From the NCBI RefSeq assembly GCF_001037465.1, contig NZ_LFCV01000101.1, positions 1 through 51,335 on the forward strand: a stretch of DNA of 51,335 bases, written 5' to 3'. The notes below the pieces were generated by a model. The model ran no database searches. It saw only the letters and a list, made by a program, of their open reading frames with translations, and was not told the DNA's origin. The translations under genes were made by a program, and so were the position numbers. This stretch comes from Xenorhabdus khoisanae. GTDB taxonomy: Bacteria; Pseudomonadota; Gammaproteobacteria; Enterobacterales; Enterobacteriaceae. Below are positions 43,473 to 51,211 of the stretch, one piece after another. Each line of letters starts with the position of its first letter. Within the stretch, counting starts at the first letter, position 1.

Positions 43473-44447
43473 TTAGTCGAGTACTACAGCGTACCAAAAT
43501 AGTTTCCCAATGACATTCACACTATCCTGATCGGTCATTTCATCCTCATATTCATCGCGGTTGTAACTACGGATAAGCAACTTGCCTCCGGGCTTACGGT
43601 ACAGACATTTGATTCTTTTTAGCCCATCCTGTTCAATCGCATAGACTTTTCCATCAATAATGTTTTTGTTTGCCGTATCTATAGCTACAGTTGCTCCATC
43701 TGGTATAACTGGCCCCATGCTATCTCCCTTTGCAGGGAAGCAGAGGATTGTTGAACCATCAACTGAGACCCCCATTCTTCTTAACGCTGACTTCGCAAAT
43801 TTTAATTTAAATCCGTTGCGATCAATGTTAGCCAGACTGCCATCACTATATACAAATTCAATATCTGGCAAGAACGGAACTTCCACTTCATTATCATCTA
43901 ATGGAGCACTATCCCAAGCAGATACAGTTCCCCATTCATTTTCAGGGGGAGTTTCTGACTGAGTCCAAGGTTTGGAAATATCGTTTCGTTTTGTTTCACC
44001 AACACCATTTAGGAGCCAATCTAAAGAATAGCCGTATATGTCACTGATTTTCTGGGCTGCTTCTCGGCTAATGGCATTTCTGTTTAACCAGTTATTAACC
44101 GTTTGAGCACTAACAGTTAATCGTTCAGCCAGTTCCTTTTGCTTTATATCCTCATTGGTAAGTATGGTCTTTAAGCGATTTCTAAGAGAGTTATCTTCAT
44201 GATGGGTGTTCAGTATGGGGCTACTTTTTTCTGCGTGGGTTACTAACCCTTCATAGTCAAAGCTAATATTATCAAGTCCGATAGTTTTCATTAGCTCCAT
44301 GATTGTGCTGATTGAAGGAACCCTTCTTCCATTTAACCAATGCCCAACAGCCCCTTGAGTAACCTCTAGGGATTCGGCTAATTTTTCTTGGGATATTCCC
44401 AGTTCTCTCATTCTGGACTTAGCCAGCTCATACCATGTCTCTTTCAT
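43473..44447 (-). CDS. CI-like phage repressor with two HTH domains and S24 domain
   Basis: A 324-aa repressor. The first Cro/CI-type HTH spans about 4-58 (LGISQEKLAESLEVTQGAVG) and the second about 87-150 (IKQKELAERLTVSAQTVNNW). A C-terminal S24/LexA-like domain carries Ser243 in KGDSMGP and probably Lys277 in GLKRIKCL. The usual Ala-Gly self-cleavage site is not evident ahead of Ser243 (the region reads FVYSDGSLA). I chose Met at 44447 (MKETWYELAK), since the longer frame adds 20 non-homologous residues. It is divergent from the cro-like gene, forming the immunity switch. Confidence 0.88.
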   Translation of the reverse strand: MKETWYELAKSRMRELGISQEKLAESLEVTQGAVGHWLNGRRVPSISTIMELMKTIGLDNISFDYEGLVTHAEKSSPILNTHHEDNSLRNRLKTILTNEDIKQKELAERLTVSAQTVNNWLNRNAISREAAQKISDIYGYSLDWLLNGVGETKRNDISKPWTQSETPPENEWGTVSAWDSAPLDDNEVEVPFLPDIEFVYSDGSLANIDRNGFKLKFAKSALRRMGVSVDGSTILCFPAKGDSMGPVIPDGATVAIDTANKNIIDGKVYAIEQDGLKRIKCLYRKPGGKLLIRSYNRDEYEDEMTDQDSVNVIGKLFWYAVVLD

Positions 44448-44547
44448 ATGTTGATTCTCTTTCTGAATTGTGAATATTTCAATGTACATTTTGTATTGAT
44501 TATACACATGATGTTATATATGATCTCCTTTACTTGGAGGAATCAAC
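44448..44547. promoter_or_regulatory. Repressor/Cro operator-promoter region
   Basis: This 100-base divergent gap contains a dyad TGTAT-TGATT-ATACA (44492-44506) and an imperfect palindrome near 44467-44483, likely operators. A rightward promoter is visible as TTGATT (44496-44501), 17 bases, TATGAT (44519-44524). The dyad overlaps its -35 box, as expected for repression of cro. Confidence 0.6.
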
Positions 44548-44787
44548 ATGAATTCGATAAAAAAATACAGAAAGATGGCAAACCTGAAACAGAAAGACTT
44601 AGCTTCATTAGCTGGCTTAACTCCTTCAGCTATTAGTCACTATGAAACAGGTATTAGAACCCCTGACATAGCGACGTCTAAAAGACTGGTGGGTGCATTA
44701 ATGGCTAAAGGCATTAAGTGTAGCTTAGATCAACTTTTTGCAAATAGCGCTCAAAGCCTTCCACCGCCCGAGGTGAGCCATGAATAA
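44548..44787 (+). CDS. Cro-like HTH regulator
   Basis: A 79-aa XRE-family protein, mostly one HTH domain (NLKQKDLASLAGLTPSAISH). GGAGGAATC precedes the ATG. Its place opposite the CI-like gene makes it the functional Cro. The last codons overlap the next small ORF. Confidence 0.82.
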   Translation: MNSIKKYRKMANLKQKDLASLAGLTPSAISHYETGIRTPDIATSKRLVGALMAKGIKCSLDQLFANSAQSLPPPEVSHE

Positions 44788-44869
44788 CTTCCAATCAATG
44801 GTGGTTTATGTACTGGCGTTCTGGGTGATCCCTGTCTGGGGTGTGTGGTCTGTGGTGGGGTTTTCGTGA
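44780..44869 (+). CDS. 29-aa membrane microprotein
   Basis: A short ORF, MNNFQSMVVYVLAFWVIP followed by VWGVWSVVGFS. AGGTGA lies 5 bases upstream, and its stop overlaps the next ATG (TGATG). It overlaps cro by 8 bases. It is almost entirely a single membrane-spanning helix rich in Trp and Val. Translation coupling on both sides supports a real gene. Role unknown; superinfection exclusion or inhibition of a host membrane protein are possibilities only. Confidence 0.6.
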   Translation: MNNFQSMVVYVLAFWVIPVWGVWSVVGFS

Positions 44870-45165
44870 TGTCGGCTTTTCCTGATTACACCAAAGTCAC
44901 CATGCCATCGCATTTCTACCCTGACGATGGCACATGGATTCAGGAAGTGCTGGCAAAACTGCGGGCAAGTACCCGAGCGAAGATCACCGCTCAGTATTCA
45001 GAAGTGTATCAGTCAGCATGGGATAACGAGCCAGTGTCATACCGGAAAGACAATGCAGCCAGACGGGCGGCCAATATCCGGCTCAGGGAGTTCGTCGTGA
45101 AGTATGAGAGAGCGGCACAGGGGTATACAGCGGAGCCGATGGGAGTAACAACATGTCCAGTTTAA
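44869..45165 (+). CDS. Hypothetical phage early protein (98 aa)
   Basis: An unrecognised Arg-rich protein (MSAFPDYTKVTMPSHFYPD, then ARRAANIRLREFVVKYERAA). The ATG at 44869 shares a base with the microprotein stop. It sits where lambdoid phages carry cII or replication accessory genes. Confidence 0.6.
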   Translation: MSAFPDYTKVTMPSHFYPDDGTWIQEVLAKLRASTRAKITAQYSEVYQSAWDNEPVSYRKDNAARRAANIRLREFVVKYERAAQGYTAEPMGVTTCPV

Positions 45166-45220
45166 TTCTAAGTGCGTACTCGTTGATAAGTACATTCATG
45201 TATCAGTTAGGTAGTACATC

Positions 45221-45285
45221 GGGGAAGAGGGGAAAACTTTCTAGGGGGGGGGAAGGGGGGGGTGATCTTTGAAAGGGGGTGTTAG
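45221..45285 (+). other. G-run tract (possible G-quadruplex)
   Basis: Runs of 4, 4, 9, 8, 5 and 3 G occur in 65 bases; the G9 and G8 are separated by only AA (45244-45262). This is in sharp contrast to the AT-rich surroundings. In a 264-base gap without a clear gene, it could fold as a G-quadruplex or be a slippage-prone tract. Long homopolymers also raise the chance of sequencing error. Confidence 0.7.
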
Positions 45286-45312
45286 GGAAGGCACAGCCAA
45301 AGGAAGAACTCA

Positions 45313-45329
45313 GATCTTATATATAGATC
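45313..45329. repeat. Small dyad upstream of helicase operon
   Basis: GATCT, TATATAT, AGATC is a perfect dyad with two GATC sites. It may be a regulator site or part of the phage origin. Confidence 0.4.
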
Positions 45330-45429
45330 ACTATAGGGATATCAAAATCGCACAGACGCTTAGACGTCCAAATGGGAAAAATAAAAAGGCTTTTCTCTGG
45401 CAGTGGAAATTATTCAAGTGAGGGTATCA

Positions 45430-45594
45430 ATGTTAAGTGAGAATGGAAGTGTAAGAGGGTGCAAGAAACTGAACAGCCAAACTTTGCAGGGTGCAACTGC
45501 TCAGGCTCTTGCAATAGGTAATACAGATGCGGTTACCTGCGCGAATTATCACACGGCAGCACAGAAAAATAAACAGGGAGTAACATCATGCTAG
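45430..45594 (+). CDS. Hypothetical small phage protein (54 aa)
   Basis: ATG at 45430 follows GAGGGTATCA. The product is soluble and Ala/Thr-rich (LQGATAQALAIGNTDAVTCA). It overlaps the helicase gene by 7 bases. No family was recognised. Confidence 0.5.
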   Translation: MLSENGSVRGCKKLNSQTLQGATAQALAIGNTDAVTCANYHTAAQKNKQGVTSC

Positions 45595-47213
45595 AAATTA
45601 CCCCTAAGTTTGCTCAGGAACGCGCTTTGAACATGTTGCGTCAGGACTGGAAAAACTTTAATTCCTTCATGGTGTACGCCCCGACAGGTGCAGGCAAGAC
45701 AGCCCTGTCCGCCTTTATCACGTACGGTTTTGTGTCAAAGGGAAAGAGAGTGCTCTTTGTGGCACCGTTTACCGTATTGATAAATCAGACTGCGCAGCGC
45801 TTTATCGAGTATGGATTACCGGAGGATGAAATCGCTTTTATCTGGCGTGATCACCCCAATCAAAACCCGAAAAAACTGATTCAGATTGCGTCGGCTGACA
45901 CGCTGATCCGTCGTGACTTCCCCGAAGACATTAATCTGCTGGTGATTGATGAAGCGCACCTGAAACGTAAAAAGATACTGGAAGAAATCACCCGGCTGAC
46001 CACCGAAACGGATTGTAAGGTCGTCGGACTATCGGGAACCCCTTTCTCGCCGTTCTTGGGTCACTACTACCAGAGGCTGATAAAGCCAACCACGATAAAA
46101 GAGTTAATCCAGCGCGGTGATCTGAGTGCTTATGAGTTTTATGCCCCCACTAAACCCGATTTAACCGGGGTGAAATCATCTCAAAGCGCTGAGTACGGCA
46201 GCGACTACAAAGAAGACGAAATCGCCGAGATCATGTGCGGGGCTGATTTGGTCGGCGATGTGGTCAGCAGTTGGCTGAAATTGGGTGAAAACCTGCCCAC
46301 TATCTGCTTCTGCGTGAATGTCAGTCACGCCAATTTCGTCACGATGGAGTTTAACCGTGCTGGTGTGAATGCGAAGGTAATGACCGCCAATACCCCGCAT
46401 GATGAGCGTGACCTGATTATTCATCGCTTTGAGCAGGGCGCAACGAAAATCATCGTCAATGTGGGCGTACTCGTGGCGGGTTTTGACAGTGACGTGCGGT
46501 GCATCATTTACGCCCGTCCTACTAAGTCAGAAATCCGCTGGCTCCAGTCAATCGGCAGAGGCTTGCGTACCGCCAAAGGTAAGGCCCGATGCGTCATTCT
46601 GGATCACTCCGGTACTGTCCATCGCCTCGGCTATCCCGACGATATCGAATATGACGAGCTGCCCCGCAAAAACGACGGTATGAAGTCCAGCTCCAGTCAC
46701 CGGGAGCAGGAAAAACGCGAGAAGCTGCCGAAAGAGTGCTCATCCTGTCATTACATGAAGCCCGCTGGCGTTTATGTCTGTCCGAAGTGTGGGTTTAAGC
46801 CACTGTCAGGCGAGGATGTTGAGGTGGATACCAGCCGCACCATTCAGAAGCTCAGCAAGAAAGAGCGTATCTATACACAGGCTGAAAAGCAGAGTTTCTA
46901 TTCACAGTTGAAATATTACCAGAACCAGCGGGCTTCACAGGGTAAGGCGGTCAGTGACGGTTGGGTATCCAACACGTTTAAAGACAAGTTCGGCATCTGG
47001 CCGCGTGGATTCCATGATACCCCGCAGGAACTGACGCCCGAAGTGAATAACTTCATCAAACACAAACAGATTGCGTGGGCGAAAAGCCGCAAGAAAGCCA
47101 AACAGCCGTCCAGCCACGAACAGCAGGGGCTAAACCTTGAAGTGGCCCGCCATAAGGTACGTGAAATACGTGAAAAATTAGGTGCCCCATCATATCAGGG
47201 AGACACACAGTGA
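45588..47213 (+). CDS. Phage SF2 DEAH helicase
   Basis: A 541-aa superfamily 2 helicase. Motif I APTGAGKT (about 31-38), motif II VIDEAHL, motif III LSGTPFSP, and motif VI QSIGRGLRT are intact. A C-terminal zinc ribbon follows (CSSCHYMK with CPKCGFKP). It probably opens DNA for phage replication or recombination, replacing a DnaB loader such as lambda P. The primase gene overlaps by 4 bases. Confidence 0.92.
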   Translation: MLEITPKFAQERALNMLRQDWKNFNSFMVYAPTGAGKTALSAFITYGFVSKGKRVLFVAPFTVLINQTAQRFIEYGLPEDEIAFIWRDHPNQNPKKLIQIASADTLIRRDFPEDINLLVIDEAHLKRKKILEEITRLTTETDCKVVGLSGTPFSPFLGHYYQRLIKPTTIKELIQRGDLSAYEFYAPTKPDLTGVKSSQSAEYGSDYKEDEIAEIMCGADLVGDVVSSWLKLGENLPTICFCVNVSHANFVTMEFNRAGVNAKVMTANTPHDERDLIIHRFEQGATKIIVNVGVLVAGFDSDVRCIIYARPTKSEIRWLQSIGRGLRTAKGKARCVILDHSGTVHRLGYPDDIEYDELPRKNDGMKSSSSHREQEKREKLPKECSSCHYMKPAGVYVCPKCGFKPLSGEDVEVDTSRTIQKLSKKERIYTQAEKQSFYSQLKYYQNQRASQGKAVSDGWVSNTFKDKFGIWPRGFHDTPQELTPEVNNFIKHKQIAWAKSRKKAKQPSSHEQQGLNLEVARHKVREIREKLGAPSYQGDTQ

Positions 47214-48187
47214 ACAGAATAAAAACCGCTGATGCCGTTATCGGTCACTGGCCTGAAATCTTCGCTTACTACAAATTGCCCCCCGTGACAGGGAAAAAGC
47301 ACTTTAAAGGGAAGTGCCCGATATGCGGGCGGAAAGGGAAGTTTCGCATTGATGATCGTGATGGCAGGGGGACGTTTATTTGCACCGGTCATGCTGGGGA
47401 TGGCTGGGCGTTGCTCCGACTGACTCAAGGCAAGGACTACAAGACTCTGGCCGATGAGATTGATCAGCTATTGGGTATCCAGTCAGATAAACGCAGTGTG
47501 GTTAAAAAAGAAACTAATATCACCACGTTCAGAAACAAAGTCACTGCCTGCTATGCCAATTTACCCGGCCTGAAAGGGACATCGGGCGAAGACTACTTAC
47601 GTAACCGGGGCATTCATACTTTACCCGCTGACAACGTGAAGTATTGCCCCGATCAGCCGGTCCGCAACGGGAAGCTGCAAGCGATATGGGCGCTGGTGAC
47701 GGATGCCAAGGGCACGCTGTGTTATCTGCACCGCACTTACCTTGATGGGGACAGGAAGGCGAATATTACCCCGCAGAAAAAACTGGATTCCACGCAGGAA
47801 GAGAGTTATCGCGATCATGCTCAATCACCGGCGATACGCCTGTTCCCGGTCGATTCAACGCTGGGCATTGCAGAAGGCATTGAAACCGCACTGTCCTGTA
47901 AACAGATTTACGGCGTCAACACATGGTCAGTGGTGAACACGGGCTTTATGGAACGCTTCCGTGTGCCCGGCGGGGTTAAGCATCTCATCATCTTCACGGA
48001 TATGGACTGGAACGCCGCAGGTCATGCCGCCGCAATGTCATGTGCTCATGGAAACTTATTGGCGAATAACGAATTAGAAAAGGTCAGCGTTCGCTGGCCT
48101 GACCACGGCGACTTCAACGATATGCTCCAGAACGGGGATGAAGCCAGAGAATTAGTATTTATGAAAAAAGCACGGGAGATGGCATAA
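47210..48187 (+). CDS. Phage primase (P4-type zinc-binding plus Toprim)
   Basis: A 325-aa protein. The N-terminal zinc-binding domain is GKCPICGRKGKFRIDD with FICTGHAGDGWALL, the P4 alpha/DnaG type. A Toprim domain is at about 215-300, with Glu in GIAEGIETAL and DMDWNAAG. It makes primers for phage DNA synthesis with the upstream helicase. No separate DnaB-type helicase domain is fused. Confidence 0.9.
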   Translation: MNRIKTADAVIGHWPEIFAYYKLPPVTGKKHFKGKCPICGRKGKFRIDDRDGRGTFICTGHAGDGWALLRLTQGKDYKTLADEIDQLLGIQSDKRSVVKKETNITTFRNKVTACYANLPGLKGTSGEDYLRNRGIHTLPADNVKYCPDQPVRNGKLQAIWALVTDAKGTLCYLHRTYLDGDRKANITPQKKLDSTQEESYRDHAQSPAIRLFPVDSTLGIAEGIETALSCKQIYGVNTWSVVNTGFMERFRVPGGVKHLIIFTDMDWNAAGHAAAMSCAHGNLLANNELEKVSVRWPDHGDFNDMLQNGDEARELVFMKKAREMA

Positions 48188-48189
48188 CT

Positions 48190-48972
48190 ATGAAGCTGGA
48201 GTCAGCATTAAAACACTTTCATCCGAAGTCACCGACTTTTAGTGATGTGTCAACCAGTACCGCCCCGGACAGAATGAAAGGCATGGATACCGCTGCGGCT
48301 TTAGGGATGGCTGAATCACAGGCGAAGTTTGGCATGACGGCCTTTTTTGCCAAGAACAACGTCAGTGAAGAAGACAAATTCAACACCGTGGAAGAACTGA
48401 CCCGATACGCAAGGCGAACTGTACCGAAACTGATCTCGAAGGCCGCCGGGAATAAACTGGGGCAATGTCTGGTGATCTTGTCCAAGATGGCGTTTGAGAA
48501 TTACGCCCGTTCAGCCGCGTCAACCTGTCAGTGCTCGGAATGTGGGGGTAAGGGGTTAATCAAAAATCAGCAGTTATCGGGTGCAAAATTCTATCGGGCG
48601 AAAGTTTTAGGTAACTACGGTTATTGTGAGTCAGATCCTCAATATGAAGCGGTCGAAGCACTGTGCCAAAAATGCAACGGGAAAGGCGTTCTGTCAAATC
48701 GTTGTCGTTGCAAAGGGCGAGGCTTAGTACTCGATGAGAAAGAGACAGCATTACAGGGTATACCCGTTCATAAAATCTGCCCGCGATGTTCGGGGCGAGG
48801 TTACAGCAAAGTGCCGTCGTCGGTGGCTTACACAGCAATCAAGGCTTACTTACCGGAACTGAACGAAAGAACATGGCGGCGGAACTGGAAGCCCTTTTAT
48901 CAGAAGCTGGTGGAGAAGTGCTATACGGAAGAAAAGCGAGCAGAAGTTGCATTCAATGCGGTGACAAAATAA
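48190..48972 (+). CDS. Q-like late antitermination protein
   Basis: A 260-aa protein of the phage 82 Q family. The middle carries repeated DnaJ-like zinc knuckles (CSECGGKG, CQKCNGKG, CRCKGRG, CPRCSGRG). The end has WRRNWKPFYQKLVEKC. Q modifies RNA polymerase at the late promoter so it reads through terminators. Such a promoter and terminator follow immediately. Confidence 0.87.
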   Translation: MKLESALKHFHPKSPTFSDVSTSTAPDRMKGMDTAAALGMAESQAKFGMTAFFAKNNVSEEDKFNTVEELTRYARRTVPKLISKAAGNKLGQCLVILSKMAFENYARSAASTCQCSECGGKGLIKNQQLSGAKFYRAKVLGNYGYCESDPQYEAVEALCQKCNGKGVLSNRCRCKGRGLVLDEKETALQGIPVHKICPRCSGRGYSKVPSSVAYTAIKAYLPELNERTWRRNWKPFYQKLVEKCYTEEKRAEVAFNAVTK

Positions 48973-48976
48973 ACCG

Positions 48977-49005
48977 TTGCATTTTGTCCGGCCTTGGTCT
49001 AACAT
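48977..49005 (+). promoter_or_regulatory. Candidate late promoter pR'
   Basis: TTGCAT, 17 bases, TAACAT lies 5 bases after the Q stop. With a terminator about 45 bases downstream it reproduces the lambda pR'-tR' layout. Confidence 0.5.
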
Positions 49006-49052
49006 CTTCAAATAGTGGGAACTTGTAACTATACTCACTACGAATTTTCAGA

Positions 49053-49074
49053 CCTCGCTTCGGCGGGGCTTTTT
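49053..49074 (+). terminator. First terminator downstream of Q (tR'-like)
   Basis: CCTCGC, TTCG, GCGGGG (one wobble pair) is followed by a C and TTTTT. Confidence 0.78.
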
Positions 49075-49188
49075 CGTATCTACCCGTAGTCAACTCAGCG
49101 TTCACAACTCAACCACCAAAAGATTTTTGGTAGTTCAAAATCCCGATGCCGTAAATCCGGTAACGGAACTAATTCAAGTAGTTATTCC

Positions 49189-49220
49189 AAGGCTGCGCAT
49201 GGCGTGGCTTTTTTGTTTTT
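49189..49220 (+). terminator. Second tandem terminator downstream of Q
   Basis: GGCTGCGC, ATG, GCGTGGCT forms a stem with three G-U pairs, then TTTTTTGTTTTT. Confidence 0.65.
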
Positions 49221-49366
49221 GGTCGCCAACTACCGTGTAAGTGTTGGGTGCGTTGCGGATTTACCTATTCCAGCCGACCGCAAACGCTCATATTGGCAGG
49301 ATCACAATTTAACATCTGAAATTATGCAGGGTTATACCTGCTATCAGTACGCACTGCGTATCTACC

Positions 49367-49422
49367 GCCCTCAATTCTGAGGGCACCCTATTCATAATCA
49401 GGTCGCTACGGCGGCCTTTTTT
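49367..49422 (+). terminator. Hairpin plus third tandem terminator before the lysis region
   Basis: A perfect GCCCTCA/TGAGGGC hairpin (49367-49384) without T-run is followed by GGTCGC, TACG, GCGGCC, TTTTTT (49401-49422). The rest of the 495-base gap between Q and the methylase shows no gene. Confidence 0.7.
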
Positions 49423-49467
49423 GTTTTCTGGCGAATAAATGTTTGTACCAACAGAGGGGCAGGAACG

Positions 49468-50184
49468 GTGAAATACATGGGCAGTAAAGCGCGGATAGCT
49501 AAATATATTGCGCCCTTCATTCTGGATCATTTAACGACAGAGACTGTTTATGTTGAACCCTTTGCGGGCGGCATGAATATGGTGAGTCACATCAATACCA
49601 AACATGCTGGCCCTGTTATCGCTGCCGATAGCCACGAATACCTGATACAAATGTGGGACGCATTACTCTCTGGCTGGCAGCCACCGGGGCAAATCTCACG
49701 AGAACAGTACTACGCGATAAAGAATAACCAGAATGAAATCCCGCATCTAACAGGATGGGTGGGTTTTGTCTGTAGTTACGCGGGTAAATGGTTCAATAGC
49801 TACGTGGGAACTGGGCAGGTCAAATCCGGGCGCGTTCGTGATTATCAATCGGAGGCCATCAACAATATTCAGCGGCAGTTGTCTGAGTTAGATGGCGTCA
49901 TATTGCAGTGTTGCGATTACCGTGTATTGGATATACCCGATGGGGCTGTAGTTTATTGCGACCCGCCTTATGTGAATACTCGGCAATACCGCGATGCCTT
50001 TAATACGGCTGAGTTCTGGAATTGGGTTCGTGAGTTATCGAATCGCTGTACTGTCTTTGTTAGCGAATACACCGCGCCAGATGATTTTAATTGCATTTGG
50101 TCACGTGAAGTTACTAGCGGTATCTCTGGAACAAAAACGACATCAATTGAATCGCTATTTATGCTGAAATCCAGCTTACCTTAA
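49468..50184 (+). CDS. Phage DNA adenine methylase (D12 class)
   Basis: A 238-aa N6-adenine methyltransferase. The SAM motif is YVEPFAGGMN and the catalytic motif CDPPYVNT. KYMGSKARIAKYI at the start is typical of this class. I give the GTG at 49468 with AGGA nearby; an ATG three codons later is possible. It probably protects phage DNA from host restriction or affects GATC-linked regulation. The target site cannot be read. Confidence 0.88.
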   Translation: MKYMGSKARIAKYIAPFILDHLTTETVYVEPFAGGMNMVSHINTKHAGPVIAADSHEYLIQMWDALLSGWQPPGQISREQYYAIKNNQNEIPHLTGWVGFVCSYAGKWFNSYVGTGQVKSGRVRDYQSEAINNIQRQLSELDGVILQCCDYRVLDIPDGAVVYCDPPYVNTRQYRDAFNTAEFWNWVRELSNRCTVFVSEYTAPDDFNCIWSREVTSGISGTKTTSIESLFMLKSSLP

Positions 50185-50268
50185 CTATTAACCCATTACT
50201 TTTAACCGACTCACAGGGGTAACCATCGTTCACCCCCACGGACGCCCATTGTTCAAATGGGGTGGAAT

Positions 50269-50577
50269 ATGCGTATGCCAAATAAAGACCCAAGCGGCTT
50301 TGAACTGTATCAATGGCTGATACTGCTGCTGCTTTCAGCATGGGGCGGGATAGTCCGCTACATCATCGATATAAAAACCAGCAATGCCCGCTGGAGTTGG
50401 TTCGGGGCAGTGGCTCAGGTAGTCGTTTCGGGCTTCACCGGACTGATAGGGGGCTTTATCAGTTTAGAAGCGGGACTGAGCTTATACATGACATTCGCCA
50501 GTGCGGGGATGTGCGGCGCGATGGGAAGTATTGCCCTCACGTATTTCTGGAACAGACTGACAGGTGATCACAGATGA
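50269..50577 (+). CDS. Phage holin
   Basis: A 102-aa protein with three hydrophobic segments (LYQWLILLLLSAWGGIV; WFGAVAQVVVSGFTGLIG; FASAGMCGAMGSIALTY) and a basic end. The start MRMPNKDPSG resembles LydA-type holins. It permeabilises the inner membrane at lysis. Its stop overlaps the next start (ATGA). Confidence 0.82.
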   Translation: MRMPNKDPSGFELYQWLILLLLSAWGGIVRYIIDIKTSNARWSWFGAVAQVVVSGFTGLIGGFISLEAGLSLYMTFASAGMCGAMGSIALTYFWNRLTGDHR

Positions 50578-50810
50578 TTAAGGAAATATGCGGTGTGAGG
50601 ATATTTCCCCTGATTGTAATGTTATATCAGGTTCGGCGCTGGTGGACGCTACGCAAACTGCGGAACTGGTGGCGTGATGATATGCATTTTTTGAAATTAG
50701 TCCGTCAATACAGGCAATACAAACAGATAAATAACCATTTCAGTTTTGACCGACGCTACCGATTTCTTAGGCGATTGACAGGGTATGAACAACAACGGGG
50801 AATAATCTGA
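50574..50810 (+). CDS. Small basic lysis-cassette protein (78 aa)
   Basis: A protein with one hydrophobic N-terminal segment (ICGVRIFPLIVMLYQV) and an Arg/Tyr-rich tail (RQYRQYKQINNHF). It overlaps both neighbours by 1 to 4 bases. It may be an accessory lysis protein; no family was recognised. Confidence 0.6.
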   Translation: MIKEICGVRIFPLIVMLYQVRRWWTLRKLRNWWRDDMHFLKLVRQYRQYKQINNHFSFDRRYRFLRRLTGYEQQRGII

Positions 50811-51211
50811 TGAGCAGAGGCATTCGTAATAACAACCCGGGCAATATTGATCACAACCCCGCTAATAAGTGGCAGGGTCAATTGCCACACGACCCGAAGA
50901 TTGAAAAACGCTTCTGTCGTTTCGAGACGGCGGAGCACGGTATCCGGGCACTCATGAAGCTGCTGACCAATTACCACAAGAACGGTTATCAGAGTGTGGC
51001 CAAGATGATAGACCGCTGGGCGCCCGATATAGAAAACAACACCTCAGCCTATATCAAGGGTGTTGCTAAGGCACTGAATGTCGATTCGAATCAGATTCTG
51101 GACATCAATAAACCCACGCTGATTGCGCTGGCTAAATCCATTATCCGGCACGAGAACGGCAAGCAGCCTTATTCCGATGACATCTTCACACGGGCATTTG
51201 AGATGCTATGA
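50810..51211 (+). CDS. Phage lysozyme-like/virion-type protein, candidate endolysin
   Basis: A 133-aa protein with RGIRNNNPGNIDHNP, a signature of a family usually annotated as phage structural (P5-like) or peptidoglycan-degrading protein. Between a holin and a spanin, the simplest role is cell-wall hydrolase. No signal peptide is present, which fits holin-dependent release. Confidence 0.7.
   Translation: MSRGIRNNNPGNIDHNPANKWQGQLPHDPKIEKRFCRFETAEHGIRALMKLLTNYHKNGYQSVAKMIDRWAPDIENNTSAYIKGVAKALNVDSNQILDINKPTLIALAKSIIRHENGKQPYSDDIFTRAFEML

Noticed and set aside
45329..45339. CACTATAGGGA matches the core of a T7 promoter
   Set aside because: The upstream half of the T7 promoter is not matched and no T7-like RNA polymerase gene is in the window; a chance match in an AT-rich gap.
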